A stretch of DNA of 64,000 nucleotides from Cytobacillus solani. GTDB taxonomy: Bacteria; Bacillota; Bacilli; Bacillales; Cytobacillaceae. The stretch's first letter is position 1. Each line of letters starts with the position of its first letter. Positions 52,567 through 61,574 of this stretch are shown here, piece by piece. The translations under genes were made by a program, and so were the position numbers. The DNA lies in NCBI RefSeq assembly GCF_001420595.1, contig NZ_LJIX01000006.1, positions 2,341,058 through 2,405,057 on the forward strand, written 5' to 3'. The notes under the pieces are model-generated. The model was not told where the DNA came from. It was given only the letters and a program-made list of their open reading frames with translations, and did not search any database.

Positions 52567-53902
52567 TATCAATATAAGAAGATACAGCTGCGGTTGCTAA
52601 TCTTTCTTCCCGGGCCTCTATCATTTGGAGGCCTTGTTTTTCCCATTTGATCTTTTCCTTTTTCTTAAAGAGCATTTGCTGCTGAGCGATACTTTTTATC
52701 ATGGCCATTTGTACATTTTCTGGCTGCATCTGTATTCTCTTCTGGATCGTCATATCTTCAATCCCTATCATGAGAAACAAATGTCGCTGTCTCATCCTTT
52801 TTAAATAGGTTAAAGCACTTTCTTCATGCAGGAATGTACGGACATCACTGAATAATAGGATAAAACTGCGCTTCTTCTGCATCGTTTCTAAATAATGCAA
52901 TACTGCAGCGTAATTCGATTCCGCTGCATCCACCTCGATGTTGTATATCGCTTGGAGAATGGTTTGCAAGTGTGCCATCCCTTTTGCTGCGGGAACGAAC
53001 ACTTTTACATCCTTTGAAAAAGCAAGTACAGATACATAATCCCCTTTTTGGAGAGCTGCTGCTGCAACAGTGATGGCAGCCTCTAATGATTTTTCTAAAC
53101 GGTTCCCTTTTTTCAGTTCTGCTCCCATCATTCTGCCGCAATCAATTAAGATCGTCATATGCTTTCCATGCTCGGGTTCATATTCATTCGTCATCACTTC
53201 CCTGAGCTTTGCTGTTTGTCTCCAGTTGATATTGCGTGGATCATCCCCTACGACATACGATCGAATTTTGGCAAACTCACCGACACCGCTTTGCTGCTTT
53301 CGGATTTTCACTCCTTCATACAGTAAAAATTTTTGTGCATTCTCCAAGTATTGTTTCGTTTCTGTTAAATCTGGAATCACTTTAACAGCATTTGACTGTT
53401 CAATCGTTAGCTGTTTTTCCCATAAACCTAATGGACTTGAATAGCGAAAATAGATTTTATCGATCTCATACTCTCCCCGTACCGGTGCAATCACTTCATA
53501 TGCAGCAAGAACAGTCGTTTGCGTAGAAACATTCCCTTTTAGCGGGAATTGCTGAATAAACGATTGTGGGATGCCATCTATTAACCGATACGATAAAGAA
53601 TAAGGCGAGTTATTTTTTATTTCAATCTGGACTTGATAAGTAATGCCTCTTTCCATTTCTGCAGGAGCCATCCTTTTAAAAGAAAGCTCCTTTTTTTTCG
53701 CTGAAAACAGCAAATCGAATAGGCTTGCAATCAAAACAAGTATATTTACCGTAAGTAAGAACGTCCAAGAAATGTCCCAAATGGATACAATGACTAAAGC
53801 AATAGATAAAAGAGTAAAAAGCAATAATAACCTTTTGGTCGGTAAGACTCCTTTACCTTGGAACAGGAATCGAGCCCACAAGCTCTTCAATGATTTGGTC
53901 AA
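52544..53902 (-). CDS. DUF58 (vWA-like) membrane protein
   Basis: 452 residues. Two N-terminal membrane helices, a beta-rich part, then DUF58: GVGEFAKIRSYVVGDDPRNINWRQTAKLREVMTNEYEPEHGKHMTILIDCGRMMGAELKKGNRLEKSLEAAITVAAAALQKGDYVSVLAFS. The ILIDCGRMM strand is the vWA-type start with a changed metal motif. It acts with the MoxR ATPase. The TTG start at 53902 has GGAGGG 8 nt upstream and lies 50 nt inside the MoxR gene, so translation is coupled. Confidence 0.88.
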   Translation of the reverse strand: MTKSLKSLWARFLFQGKGVLPTKRLLLLFTLLSIALVIVSIWDISWTFLLTVNILVLIASLFDLLFSAKKKELSFKRMAPAEMERGITYQVQIEIKNNSPYSLSYRLIDGIPQSFIQQFPLKGNVSTQTTVLAAYEVIAPVRGEYEIDKIYFRYSSPLGLWEKQLTIEQSNAVKVIPDLTETKQYLENAQKFLLYEGVKIRKQQSGVGEFAKIRSYVVGDDPRNINWRQTAKLREVMTNEYEPEHGKHMTILIDCGRMMGAELKKGNRLEKSLEAAITVAAAALQKGDYVSVLAFSKDVKVFVPAAKGMAHLQTILQAIYNIEVDAAESNYAAVLHYLETMQKKRSFILLFSDVRTFLHEESALTYLKRMRQRHLFLMIGIEDMTIQKRIQMQPENVQMAMIKSIAQQQMLFKKKEKIKWEKQGLQMIEAREERLATAAVSSYIDIMNRNLL

Positions 53903-54782
53903 CAGTCAATCCCTCCAATTCCACATGTGGGGAAAGTTGAATACGGTGCCTTAATGCAGGTTTGGAAACCATCTTTACATCATCTGGTGTCACATAGTCC
54001 CGTCCAGAGAGGTAAGCCCATGCTTGAGCCGCTTTCCCAATGGAAATCCCGGCTCTCGTGCTCGCACCGAAACGAATCGATTCAGTCTCCCTTGTCCTTC
54101 TGACCAACTGCATAATATAATCAATAACCTGATCTTCCATTGTTACTTTTTCAATCTCTTTCTTGACTGCTGAAAAAGTGTCCATATCAAGAATGGATCC
54201 AAGGGTTTGTTTATCAAATTTTTTTTCAATCACTTGTTTTAGGACATTTTTTTCCTCATCAAAAGATGGAAAATCAATGTGAAGCTTGAATAGAAAACGA
54301 TCCTGCTGAGCTTCAGGCAGCGGATAGGTACCTTCAAACTCGATTGGGTTCTGTGTGGCCACAACGAAAAATACATCAGGTAATAGATAGGTTTCGCCTT
54401 GTATCGTTACTTGTTTTTCTTCCATCGCTTCAAGAAGTGCCGCTTGTGTCTTCGCTGGAGTACGGTTAATTTCATCAGCTAAAAGGATATTCGTAAAAAC
54501 GGGACCCTTAATCGTTTGAAATGTGTTATCTTTCATATTGTAAATCGTGCTTCCGGTAATATCACTTGGAAGCAAGTCAGGAGTGAACTGTATTCTGCTA
54601 AAATCTCCTCCGAGCAGTGCAGCGAGAGTTCTGACCATTTGAGTTTTACCTGTACCAGGTACTCCTTCTAGAAGGACATGCCCCCCTGCTAAAATAGCTG
54701 ATAATAGGAGTCTAAGATTTGTATGTTGACCTAAAATTCGTTCTTCATATTTTTCCAATAAAGATGTTATTTCTGTCTTCAA
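53853..54782 (-). CDS. MoxR-family AAA+ ATPase
   Basis: 309 residues. Walker A GVPGTGKT, pore-like FTPDLLPSDITG, Walker B NILLADEINRTPAKTQAALLEAMEEKQVTI, sensor 1 FVVATQNPIEFEGTYPLPEAQQDRF, arginine finger and lid domain GISIGKAAQAWAYLSGRDYVTPDDVK. MoxR ATPases are chaperone-like partners of vWA/DUF58 proteins. Overlaps DUF4350 by 4 nt and DUF58 by 50 nt. Confidence 0.93.
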   Translation of the reverse strand: MKTEITSLLEKYEERILGQHTNLRLLLSAILAGGHVLLEGVPGTGKTQMVRTLAALLGGDFSRIQFTPDLLPSDITGSTIYNMKDNTFQTIKGPVFTNILLADEINRTPAKTQAALLEAMEEKQVTIQGETYLLPDVFFVVATQNPIEFEGTYPLPEAQQDRFLFKLHIDFPSFDEEKNVLKQVIEKKFDKQTLGSILDMDTFSAVKKEIEKVTMEDQVIDYIMQLVRRTRETESIRFGASTRAGISIGKAAQAWAYLSGRDYVTPDDVKMVSKPALRHRIQLSPHVELEGLTVDQIIEELVGSIPVPR

Positions 54783-55918
54783 GATTCCTCCACCTCTTTC
54801 CTTAAACGGTCAAGCCTTTTTGACCATAGCAAGTATTCTTGCTTGTTTACATGTTCTTTTTGTAGGATTGTGATTAGTTCATTTAAAAATGTTTTAATCT
54901 CGTATGCAGGTATGTTTGTCCACTTTCGTTCTAATGGAGCAGAAAGATCTTTCCATTCTTTGCTGACTGGAATCCCCCATCGTTCTTGAAGCAAAAGCTT
55001 CACATAATCAGCTTGATATGATAATGATTCTTGGTATCGCCGGCCTCTTAAGTACCAGGCAGACAAGGCGCGAATGCCTTCATCACTAAATCGAACGCTC
55101 TCTTCCCTCGGGATAAAGATCGGTCCGAATCGCTTTCCGTGTGCTATTAGCCATAGAATCGCAATGAGCGCACTTTGCAGCAGCAACAGTAAAAACCATT
55201 TTGGATACAATGTCAAAAATGTGGAGCTGTTTTGAGCTCCATGAACAAATTCATCAAATAAGAGACTTGTATTCTCTTCTTCATTTATTAAAGAAAGAAT
55301 AAGAGGAAGATGATCAACGCTTAAAATGCTGCCATTTATTATCCATTCAGGAGAGTTAGAGACAATTAATTGTCCTTTGCCAAACGATCGTTTGAAGGCA
55401 AGTACTCCAGCTTCATCTTTTAGCAAAATTTTATCTTGTTCGTTTGTTTGAAGACGGATAGGCGAATGCAAATCAGCACGATAACCAGTCCCATTATTGT
55501 CACTTACACGTAAATCCTCGCCCAAATAAGTGTCAGAGCTCAAATGCTCGATTTCAATATCAAACATCCCTTTCGGATTCGTATGAAACAATAGGATGGT
55601 ATTCCCTTTTTCCATAAACTCCAAGTACGCATCCATTTCTTCCTTTTCAGGGATAAAATAAGGCTCCACCATTAGGAGCAAATGCTCATCTTCACTTTTT
55701 GGCAGGTTTTCAGGAGAATGCAACCATCTGTTTACTTCTCTTTTATCCTTTAAATATGTATAAAATGCCTTGACTCCAGTTGGTGATGGAGATTCAGACA
55801 CATAATTTGGATATGGTTTTGGCTGTTTGGAAAGACCGAAATAACTAAGGAGTATAAATAGAATAAGAAGAATACCTAGCCAAATCCATGGTCGTCTCTT
55901 TTCAAGTGTCTTTTGCAA
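54779..55918 (-). CDS. DUF4350 membrane protein
   Basis: 379 residues. An N-terminal helix, a DUF4350 domain (YPNYVSESPSPTGVKAFYTYLKDKREVNRWLHSPENLPKSEDEHLLLMVEPYFIPEKEEMDAYLEFMEKGNTILLFHTNPKG) in the extracytoplasmic space, a second helix near 250 and a cytoplasmic tail. It is the usual partner of MoxR/DUF58 sets in Bacillus. The TTG start has AGGAGG upstream and lies 8 bp from the DUF4129 gene stop. Confidence 0.87.
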   Translation of the reverse strand: MQKTLEKRRPWIWLGILLILFILLSYFGLSKQPKPYPNYVSESPSPTGVKAFYTYLKDKREVNRWLHSPENLPKSEDEHLLLMVEPYFIPEKEEMDAYLEFMEKGNTILLFHTNPKGMFDIEIEHLSSDTYLGEDLRVSDNNGTGYRADLHSPIRLQTNEQDKILLKDEAGVLAFKRSFGKGQLIVSNSPEWIINGSILSVDHLPLILSLINEEENTSLLFDEFVHGAQNSSTFLTLYPKWFLLLLLQSALIAILWLIAHGKRFGPIFIPREESVRFSDEGIRALSAWYLRGRRYQESLSYQADYVKLLLQERWGIPVSKEWKDLSAPLERKWTNIPAYEIKTFLNELITILQKEHVNKQEYLLWSKRLDRLRKEVEES

Positions 55919-55926
55919 ATTAGCAG

Positions 55927-56583
55927 CTACCTCCTTTCTACACCAAATTCACGTATCTCCTCTGAATTTTCGAGCCACTTCATTGCAGTGATTCGAAACT
56001 GTAAAAACTCCTCTATTTGGATATTGTGCTTACCATAAGTCACTTCATCAAATAATCGTGCAAGGTGATAAAATTGATCCGCCCACTCTTGATTTACTTT
56101 ACGGAGCTCATCATAATACTCCCAGTTCGTCTTCCAAATTCGAGCAACAAGCCATTCTTTTTCATGAAAATAGAGAAGCAAAGCTAAAAATAAATGGCGG
56201 GTTGCCAATGTATACTCTCCGTTTGCTTCATGTTTTTGCGATTCTGATAGATGTCTTTGAAAGGACCAATTCATTTCATTCATAGATTGTAATGGCTTAT
56301 GATCATGCAGCATCCGATTTCTTTTTCTATTCCGAAAGATAAAAAAAGCAATGACACCAAGGGAAATGATCATGATAACAATGATTCCAATGAGGATGGG
56401 TCCTGCTGCAGCACTAGAAGGAGCAAAGGAAGGAAATAAATCTGCTAACAAATCGGCAAACCAATCCTTCACCTTTTCCCACCATATGGAAATTAATCCT
56501 TTCGAATCATCGTAATAAGCCTGATATTCGCGTTCCTTAAGTATTTCCTCAAGCTCATCTCTTGCCTTGCTATCCTTTAACAT
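55927..56583 (-). CDS. DUF4129 membrane protein
   Basis: 218 residues: an N-terminal soluble helix (ARDELEEILKEREYQAYYDDSKGLISIWWEKVKDWFADLLADLFPSF), one membrane helix (ILIGIIVIMIISLGVIAFFIF), then the DUF4129 domain (NEMNWSFQRHLSESQKHEANGEYTLATRHLFLALLLYFHEKEWLVARIWKTNWEYYDELR). DUF4129 is common beside MoxR and transglutaminase genes. AAGGTGA precedes the ATG. It sits 13 bp after the 6-TM gene. Confidence 0.87.
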   Translation of the reverse strand: MLKDSKARDELEEILKEREYQAYYDDSKGLISIWWEKVKDWFADLLADLFPSFAPSSAAAGPILIGIIVIMIISLGVIAFFIFRNRKRNRMLHDHKPLQSMNEMNWSFQRHLSESQKHEANGEYTLATRHLFLALLLYFHEKEWLVARIWKTNWEYYDELRKVNQEWADQFYHLARLFDEVTYGKHNIQIEEFLQFRITAMKWLENSEEIREFGVERR

Positions 56584-56596
56584 TGATCGTCACCTT

Positions 56597-57508
56597 TTAA
56601 TAAGACTTGTAATCTTCAATCATATCTTTAATATCATCCGCATCATGTCTTGTTTTCAAATCAAGATACATGACGGCGTATCCAACAGTGAGTAGCATAG
56701 TTGTCAAAATGGTTGCTAAATTGACAATGATTGATAATAGGACACTTTTTCCTAGAAAGATCCCAAAGGTGATCTCGATTGCGCTGCTAATTGTCGTTAT
56801 GATGATATAAAAGATAATATAAAGCCCCATGAGCAGCCATGTACGCTTTTTCGTAAGCCGCCAGCTTCGGGTAAAGCCAGGTGATTCCCGGTCTAGAACG
56901 ACAGAGCCAAAGTAAAAGCTCCAGCGAGTCAATAAGTATCCAATGCCAACAGCAAAACCCAAAAATAGTAAAACAGCAAAAATGATCCCGATTGCCGGAT
57001 GAATGATAGCTCCGAAAACACCTGTAAAACTAATCATAAGAATGGGTACAATGATTAATCCAAACGTAATTAGTCCAAATAAAATCGTGCTTCCTAAAAT
57101 TGGCCAAAAACGGGAAAAGGCTTCTTTAATGACAGAACCTACTGAATATTCCTCATTTTTTCGGATGTGATTTATCGCAAAAAGAACAGCTGCTTCTGCT
57201 ACTGGGAACAAGATGATTCCAAATAAACCAGTCAATATTAATGAAATATTAGCACCAATCGAACTGTCAAGCGGGATAGCTGTTTCATCAAAACTCGAAA
57301 GAATTTGCTCAAACCATAATTCTCCACTTCCAAGTTCTCTGAAAAAACTAACCCCTGATAAAAGCTGAATAATTGCTTGCAGTAAATAAATAGGTCCCAT
57401 TAATATAAGTAAAATCAAGAAAAAGTCTTTAAAGCGGTTTTTACTTAAGATGAACGTATGATCTAATATTTCGCCAAAGGTTTTGGGCTTATTAAATTTA
57501 GTATCCAA
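56597..57508 (-). CDS. Six-helix membrane protein heading the MoxR cluster (GPDPase membrane domain-like)
   Basis: 303 residues with about six membrane helices. The start KPKTFGEILDHTFILSKNRFKDFFLILLILMGPIYLLQ and the later GSVVLDRESPGFTRSWRLTKKRTWLLMGLYIIFY resemble membrane proteins annotated with the GPDPase membrane domain (PF10110), though no phosphodiesterase domain follows. First gene of the transcript ending in DUF58, starting at a TTG with GGAGGA upstream. Confidence 0.75.
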   Translation of the reverse strand: MDTKFNKPKTFGEILDHTFILSKNRFKDFFLILLILMGPIYLLQAIIQLLSGVSFFRELGSGELWFEQILSSFDETAIPLDSSIGANISLILTGLFGIILFPVAEAAVLFAINHIRKNEEYSVGSVIKEAFSRFWPILGSTILFGLITFGLIIVPILMISFTGVFGAIIHPAIGIIFAVLLFLGFAVGIGYLLTRWSFYFGSVVLDRESPGFTRSWRLTKKRTWLLMGLYIIFYIIITTISSAIEITFGIFLGKSVLLSIIVNLATILTTMLLTVGYAVMYLDLKTRHDADDIKDMIEDYKSY

Positions 57509-57632
57509 TAGTTGAAATCCTCCTAATTAGAATAATAGTCATATCGCCTATTTTAACATTTTTCTGGCATTTATTGTGTAAAAACATGTAAATTGATATG
57601 AAACGCAGAAAATGAGAGATAAAATATAAGTT

Positions 57633-59534
57633 CTATTGACGTGTATGGTATTTGTTTTGATAATGTGCCAAAGCAAGTAAAGAAAAAATAAAACGATAGC
57701 TGTGGTAATGAATATAAAAGTCACCCGCCATTCCCTGCCCCTTAGGATAATCCGTTGTCCAGTCCTTATGATGGAGATGATTCAATAGATAATTTATTCC
57801 GGCATTTATTGCTTTTGTTGGTTTGTCAGAGACTGCAATTAAAGCATCCACCGCCCAAGCCGTGTGAGTTAGTGTGCTTGCTTTTAATGGGATATAGGAT
57901 TGTTTACTATCACTTTTACATGACTCCCCCCAGCCGCCATCTGGATTTTGAATAGATAATAGCCAAACGCTTGCAGCCCTAACGGAATGATGAGTTTCTC
58001 CTACAGCTGCAGAACGGAGTCCGGTTATTGCTGCCCATGTTCCATATATATAACAAATCCCCCACCGTCCATACCAGGAGCCATCCTTTTCTTGATTACG
58101 AAGGAGCCAATTCATTCCGTTTTTAATTGCTTCATGATTTTTTGATAGATTTGTACATGAGCATAGAAATTCTAAAGTTCTCCCTGTTAAATCTGCTGAA
58201 GATGGATCAGTCAGCAGAAATTCTGCTTTATCAATCGGCAGCATTTTTACTAGCCTGCTATTCGTATTTTTTTCAAACGCAGGCCATCCTCCATCATCGT
58301 TCTGCATGGATAATGCCCACATAACTCCTCTATCCCATGATTGACGGTAATTTGGGGCGTTTTGGACATTTCTTGCAATCGCACGTAAAGAAGCCGTTGT
58401 ATCATCCACATCAGGATGAAGCGTATTATTATCCGAAAATCCCCAGCCTCCTGGAAAGCTGGAAGGATTATGAATGATCCAATCCCCGTATTTATAATGC
58501 TGCTGACTAAGCAAATAGTTGTTGGCCCTTTCTAGCATTTGTTTCTTTGTCGAGAGCCCAGCTTCCTGTATAGCATAGCTAATTAATGAAGTATTCCAAA
58601 CAGCAGCATTCGTATATTGTATATGAGTCTGACCATTTATCTCACATTTCATTGACTTTAAGCCTTTCACTGCCTTAATAATGATCGGATCCTTTTTCGA
58701 ATAACCTAATGACAACAAGGCAAATATCATTAAAAACGTGGAGCTAAAGTAACCTAGGAATGTTCCATTCGGTTCAATACGTGCAAGCATATATTGTTTT
58801 GTCTGCTCCGTTGCTAGTTTATGAATATAGCTTGGCAGCCCAATAAGGCATTTGATTCCTTTCTCAATCGTTTCATATAAGGAACGCCATTCTTCCGTGT
58901 TATGAAAATGAACAGAATCGTTGTCAGAGTGATCATGCTTTCGAGTCAATAAATCGGACAAATCGGGACTGTCCTTTGAGCGAAGACAATATTTTCGATC
59001 AGCTAGAATCATGATTGGAGCCATATTTGCCCTGCCAAACACGGAAAAACTATAAAAATTTATTGGGAATGTAGGCGGCAGCAATATTAGTTCTATGGGC
59101 AACGGGAATCGAGCTGGCCATTTCAGCTGACCAGTCATCGCAAGCATGAGTTTTGTAAGCAGATGAACGTTGTCTAAACCGCCATTTGCTAATATATACT
59201 GTCTTGCCTTTTTTAACCGAAGATCCTGCTTCCTGTAATATCCAGAATAAAGGAGTGCATAATAAGCCTCTGCGGTGGCTGTAATATTACCCTCTCCTTC
59301 ATCATAATAAAGTTTCCATGCTCCGGTTTTCTCCTGTTTACTTATTATTCGATCTGTCAGCTGTTTGATTAAGATTTCATCATGAATTTCTAATGTTCTT
59401 AATAAAATGATCATATAACAATCAGTGGATATTCCTGTTTCGAACGGATAATCCCATGAACCATTAGGTGATTGATCTTGCTGCAGCTTTTCTATCAGCT
59501 GGTTTATTCCTGCACTGATGCGGCTCTTCATCAT
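57633..59534 (-). CDS. sqhC: Squalene-hopene cyclase family terpene cyclase (sporulenol synthase-like)
   Basis: 633 residues, two alpha-barrel domains with several QW repeats (QSPNGSWDYP, QNDDGGWPAF, QEKDGSWYGRWG, QNPDGGWGES). The catalytic acid motif is DVDD (375-378). Length and sequence style match B. subtilis SqhC, which cyclises tetraprenyl-beta-curcumene to sporulenol and can also cyclise squalene. Acts at the membrane. GGGAGAG precedes the ATG; the gene is divergent from the DUF2515 gene at 59607. No squalene or curcumene synthase gene is in the window. Confidence 0.9.
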   Translation of the reverse strand: MMKSRISAGINQLIEKLQQDQSPNGSWDYPFETGISTDCYMIILLRTLEIHDEILIKQLTDRIISKQEKTGAWKLYYDEGEGNITATAEAYYALLYSGYYRKQDLRLKKARQYILANGGLDNVHLLTKLMLAMTGQLKWPARFPLPIELILLPPTFPINFYSFSVFGRANMAPIMILADRKYCLRSKDSPDLSDLLTRKHDHSDNDSVHFHNTEEWRSLYETIEKGIKCLIGLPSYIHKLATEQTKQYMLARIEPNGTFLGYFSSTFLMIFALLSLGYSKKDPIIIKAVKGLKSMKCEINGQTHIQYTNAAVWNTSLISYAIQEAGLSTKKQMLERANNYLLSQQHYKYGDWIIHNPSSFPGGWGFSDNNTLHPDVDDTTASLRAIARNVQNAPNYRQSWDRGVMWALSMQNDDGGWPAFEKNTNSRLVKMLPIDKAEFLLTDPSSADLTGRTLEFLCSCTNLSKNHEAIKNGMNWLLRNQEKDGSWYGRWGICYIYGTWAAITGLRSAAVGETHHSVRAASVWLLSIQNPDGGWGESCKSDSKQSYIPLKASTLTHTAWAVDALIAVSDKPTKAINAGINYLLNHLHHKDWTTDYPKGQGMAGDFYIHYHSYRFIFSLLALAHYQNKYHTRQ

Positions 59535-59606
59535 TTTTATTTCTCTCCCTGCTTTTTGATATATACAAATACATATTCAACTTTTGCAAGAACCATTCAT
59601 TAGGGG

Positions 59607-60761
59607 GTGGTGGACATCTTTTGTAAGCTTAAGAAACTAGAAAAACCTCAACTTTCTGAACGTCTATTAAGACTTAAAAAGGAGCTGAAAAAAAGGTCTA
59701 AAAAACCGAAACAAATAGAAACACTATCCCAGAGTGAGAATGATTTTATACAAAAGATCAAAAGGGAGACCAATCGTTTAAATCAAAACAATGTAACTAG
59801 AACAAAAGCATATCTCGCCTTTTTTAATCGGCATCCAGAAATACACTGGGCTTTTTTAGGACATATGGTGTCTAGGAACGGTGGGTGGAATATGACAGAC
59901 TTGAAGGGAGGGATTCTTTCAAAGCTATTAACGAGCAAAGAAGCTAAGTCGTTTTTTTCATTTTTAGAGCGGGGAAATTGGCTGATTTTTCAAGATGCTT
60001 TTCCACAATTCTTGCTCTATGAAGCAAGTTTAAATAGCAGGACGAATCTATTTCACTTACTGCCAAATTTAAACGTTTCCATCTTTATGGAAGTTATCTG
60101 GAATGAGTTTTGGAAGGAACGAGATGTATATCTGTTGACGATGGCTTTAATCGTGAATGAACAAAGCTATTTGGAGGCGAGAGTTTTACAAAACTCTTCT
60201 TTTAAAAAGAAGGTGTTTAATACATTGGAATTCAAGCTGCAGGAGTTCCTATCTATGAATCATATTCTTTTTCCCTATTCATGTAATGGGAAGCAAAAGC
60301 TTGCTGGACAAACATTACGTCATTTTGAAAGTTTACATGAACGTATTTTACTTGGAAAACGATTATATCATGTCCTGTTTAATAATAATGAACGATTTGA
60401 AATGACTGTTCAATGGGCTAATGAGCATCCGCATTCGGGTTCGCGAATGGATTACTGGCCACATTTTTTTCATGATGTGGATGAAGGAGTCCCTGGAAGA
60501 ATTTTAAAACAACGGATAAAATCATGTCAAATTATTCCGGGTTCATCGCGTATTTATAGTCCAAGTTTAGAATTTGCATGGAAAAATCAAAACCATCCTT
60601 GTGCGGAAATAGGAGATTGGTATAAGGATGCAGGGGTAATCAATTACTTACCCCGTGTGGAAGAAATAATAGATGGAGAGATTGAGAATGACTATTGCAA
60701 AACACTTGAAAGGCTCGAACTCGCGGTTATCACGAAAAAAGCCATTTCATTCCGTGATTAA
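59607..60761 (+). CDS. DUF2515 family protein (YppC-like)
   Basis: 384 residues. The family hallmark NNVTRTKAYLAFFNRHPEIHWAFLGHMVSRNGGWNMTDLKGG is near residue 70, and the C-terminal PHFFHDV region also fits B. subtilis YppC. Soluble, function unknown. The GTG at 59607 has only a closely placed AGGGGG site. Divergent from the terpene cyclase, a frequent neighbour in relatives as far as I recall, so it may share a regulator. The next gene starts inside its 3' end. Confidence 0.82.
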   Translation: MVDIFCKLKKLEKPQLSERLLRLKKELKKRSKKPKQIETLSQSENDFIQKIKRETNRLNQNNVTRTKAYLAFFNRHPEIHWAFLGHMVSRNGGWNMTDLKGGILSKLLTSKEAKSFFSFLERGNWLIFQDAFPQFLLYEASLNSRTNLFHLLPNLNVSIFMEVIWNEFWKERDVYLLTMALIVNEQSYLEARVLQNSSFKKKVFNTLEFKLQEFLSMNHILFPYSCNGKQKLAGQTLRHFESLHERILLGKRLYHVLFNNNERFEMTVQWANEHPHSGSRMDYWPHFFHDVDEGVPGRILKQRIKSCQIIPGSSRIYSPSLEFAWKNQNHPCAEIGDWYKDAGVINYLPRVEEIIDGEIENDYCKTLERLELAVITKKAISFRD

Positions 60762-61149
60762 AAGCATGATGGATTTCCTTCCGATCATCCTGCTTTCTTC
60801 ATTATATGGAACATACCTAGACCTTTATTTTGTTGGTAGAGGGCTTTATTCTTTTCCAGCAAGACCATTGCCCGAAATTTTCACTATACATATTGCTTTT
60901 CCTCTCATTGGTCTTCCATTACTGACTGTATTTTTCTTAATTGTATGCAGGAAGTTAAAGAGTTGGAAAATTGCAATGTTTATTATAGCTCTTAGCATGC
61001 TCATGGCTGTTTTCGAAAAGCAAGCTGAAGGATTAGGAGTATTTGTGCATCATCATTCTTGGAAACATTTGTATTCGTTTATTGGTTACGGAATATACTT
61101 CACAATGATACTCTCTTTTAATCAGTTCATTATGTATATAAAAAAGTAA
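60688..61149 (+). CDS. CBO0543-like small membrane protein (second copy)
   Basis: 153 residues, four membrane helices. The segment YGTYLDLYFVGRGLYSFPARPLPEIFTIHIAFPLIGLPLL is like that of the protein at 19503-19988. The ATG at 60688 has GGAG 9 nt upstream and lies 74 nt inside the DUF2515 gene, so the two are translationally coupled. Function unknown. Confidence 0.7.
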   Translation: MTIAKHLKGSNSRLSRKKPFHSVIKSMMDFLPIILLSSLYGTYLDLYFVGRGLYSFPARPLPEIFTIHIAFPLIGLPLLTVFFLIVCRKLKSWKIAMFIIALSMLMAVFEKQAEGLGVFVHHHSWKHLYSFIGYGIYFTMILSFNQFIMYIKK

Positions 61150-61173
61150 GCGGTCATTCTTAACCGCTTACTT
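61144..61173 (-). terminator. Terminator after the rhodanese gene
   Basis: AAGTAAGCGGT (61144-61154) and ACCGCTTACTT (61163-61173) form an 11-bp perfect stem; TTTTTTATAT follows on the minus strand. It overlaps the rhodanese stop codon at 61168-61170 and directly follows the CBO0543-like gene on the other strand. Confidence 0.8.
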
Positions 61174-61497
61174 AGTAGCTTTATAATCCTTCCATGCAGT
61201 AATTCCGCCTTCAAGCAAGGTAACATTGAATTCTTTTTCAGCTAAAATTTCCGCACATTTTCTTGCTGAGTTTCCTGTTGTACAAGTGATGATTATTTCT
61301 TTATCCTTCGGCAAGCTAGAAATTGACTCCATATCATTCTCATCAAAAATATGTGTTTTTTCGATGTTTACACTATGTATATATTGTTCCTTGATATGAT
61401 AATGATTGTATTTTTCTTCTGCTCTTACATCGAGAATAAATACTTCTTCATTCTTCTGCAATCTGTTACTTAATTCAACTGGTTTTATTGTTTTCAT
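61168..61497 (-). CDS. Rhodanese-like domain protein
   Basis: 109 residues, a single rhodanese domain: VELSNRLQKNEEVFILDVRAEEKYNHYHIKEQYIHSVNI and the active loop CTTGNSARKCAEILAE with Cys72 as the sulfur carrier. Short cytoplasmic members move sulfane sulfur or act in thiol redox control. I favour the ATG at 61497; a G-rich run lies 12 nt upstream, and the longer frame has no site. Confidence 0.85.
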   Translation of the reverse strand: MKTIKPVELSNRLQKNEEVFILDVRAEEKYNHYHIKEQYIHSVNIEKTHIFDENDMESISSLPKDKEIIITCTTGNSARKCAEILAEKEFNVTLLEGGITAWKDYKATK

Positions 61498-61574
61498 AAG
61501 AAATGGATGTCCCCCCAAACTAGTATTCTCATCCATATTATACATGAAAAACAGGTAACAAAGAATGAATGACC

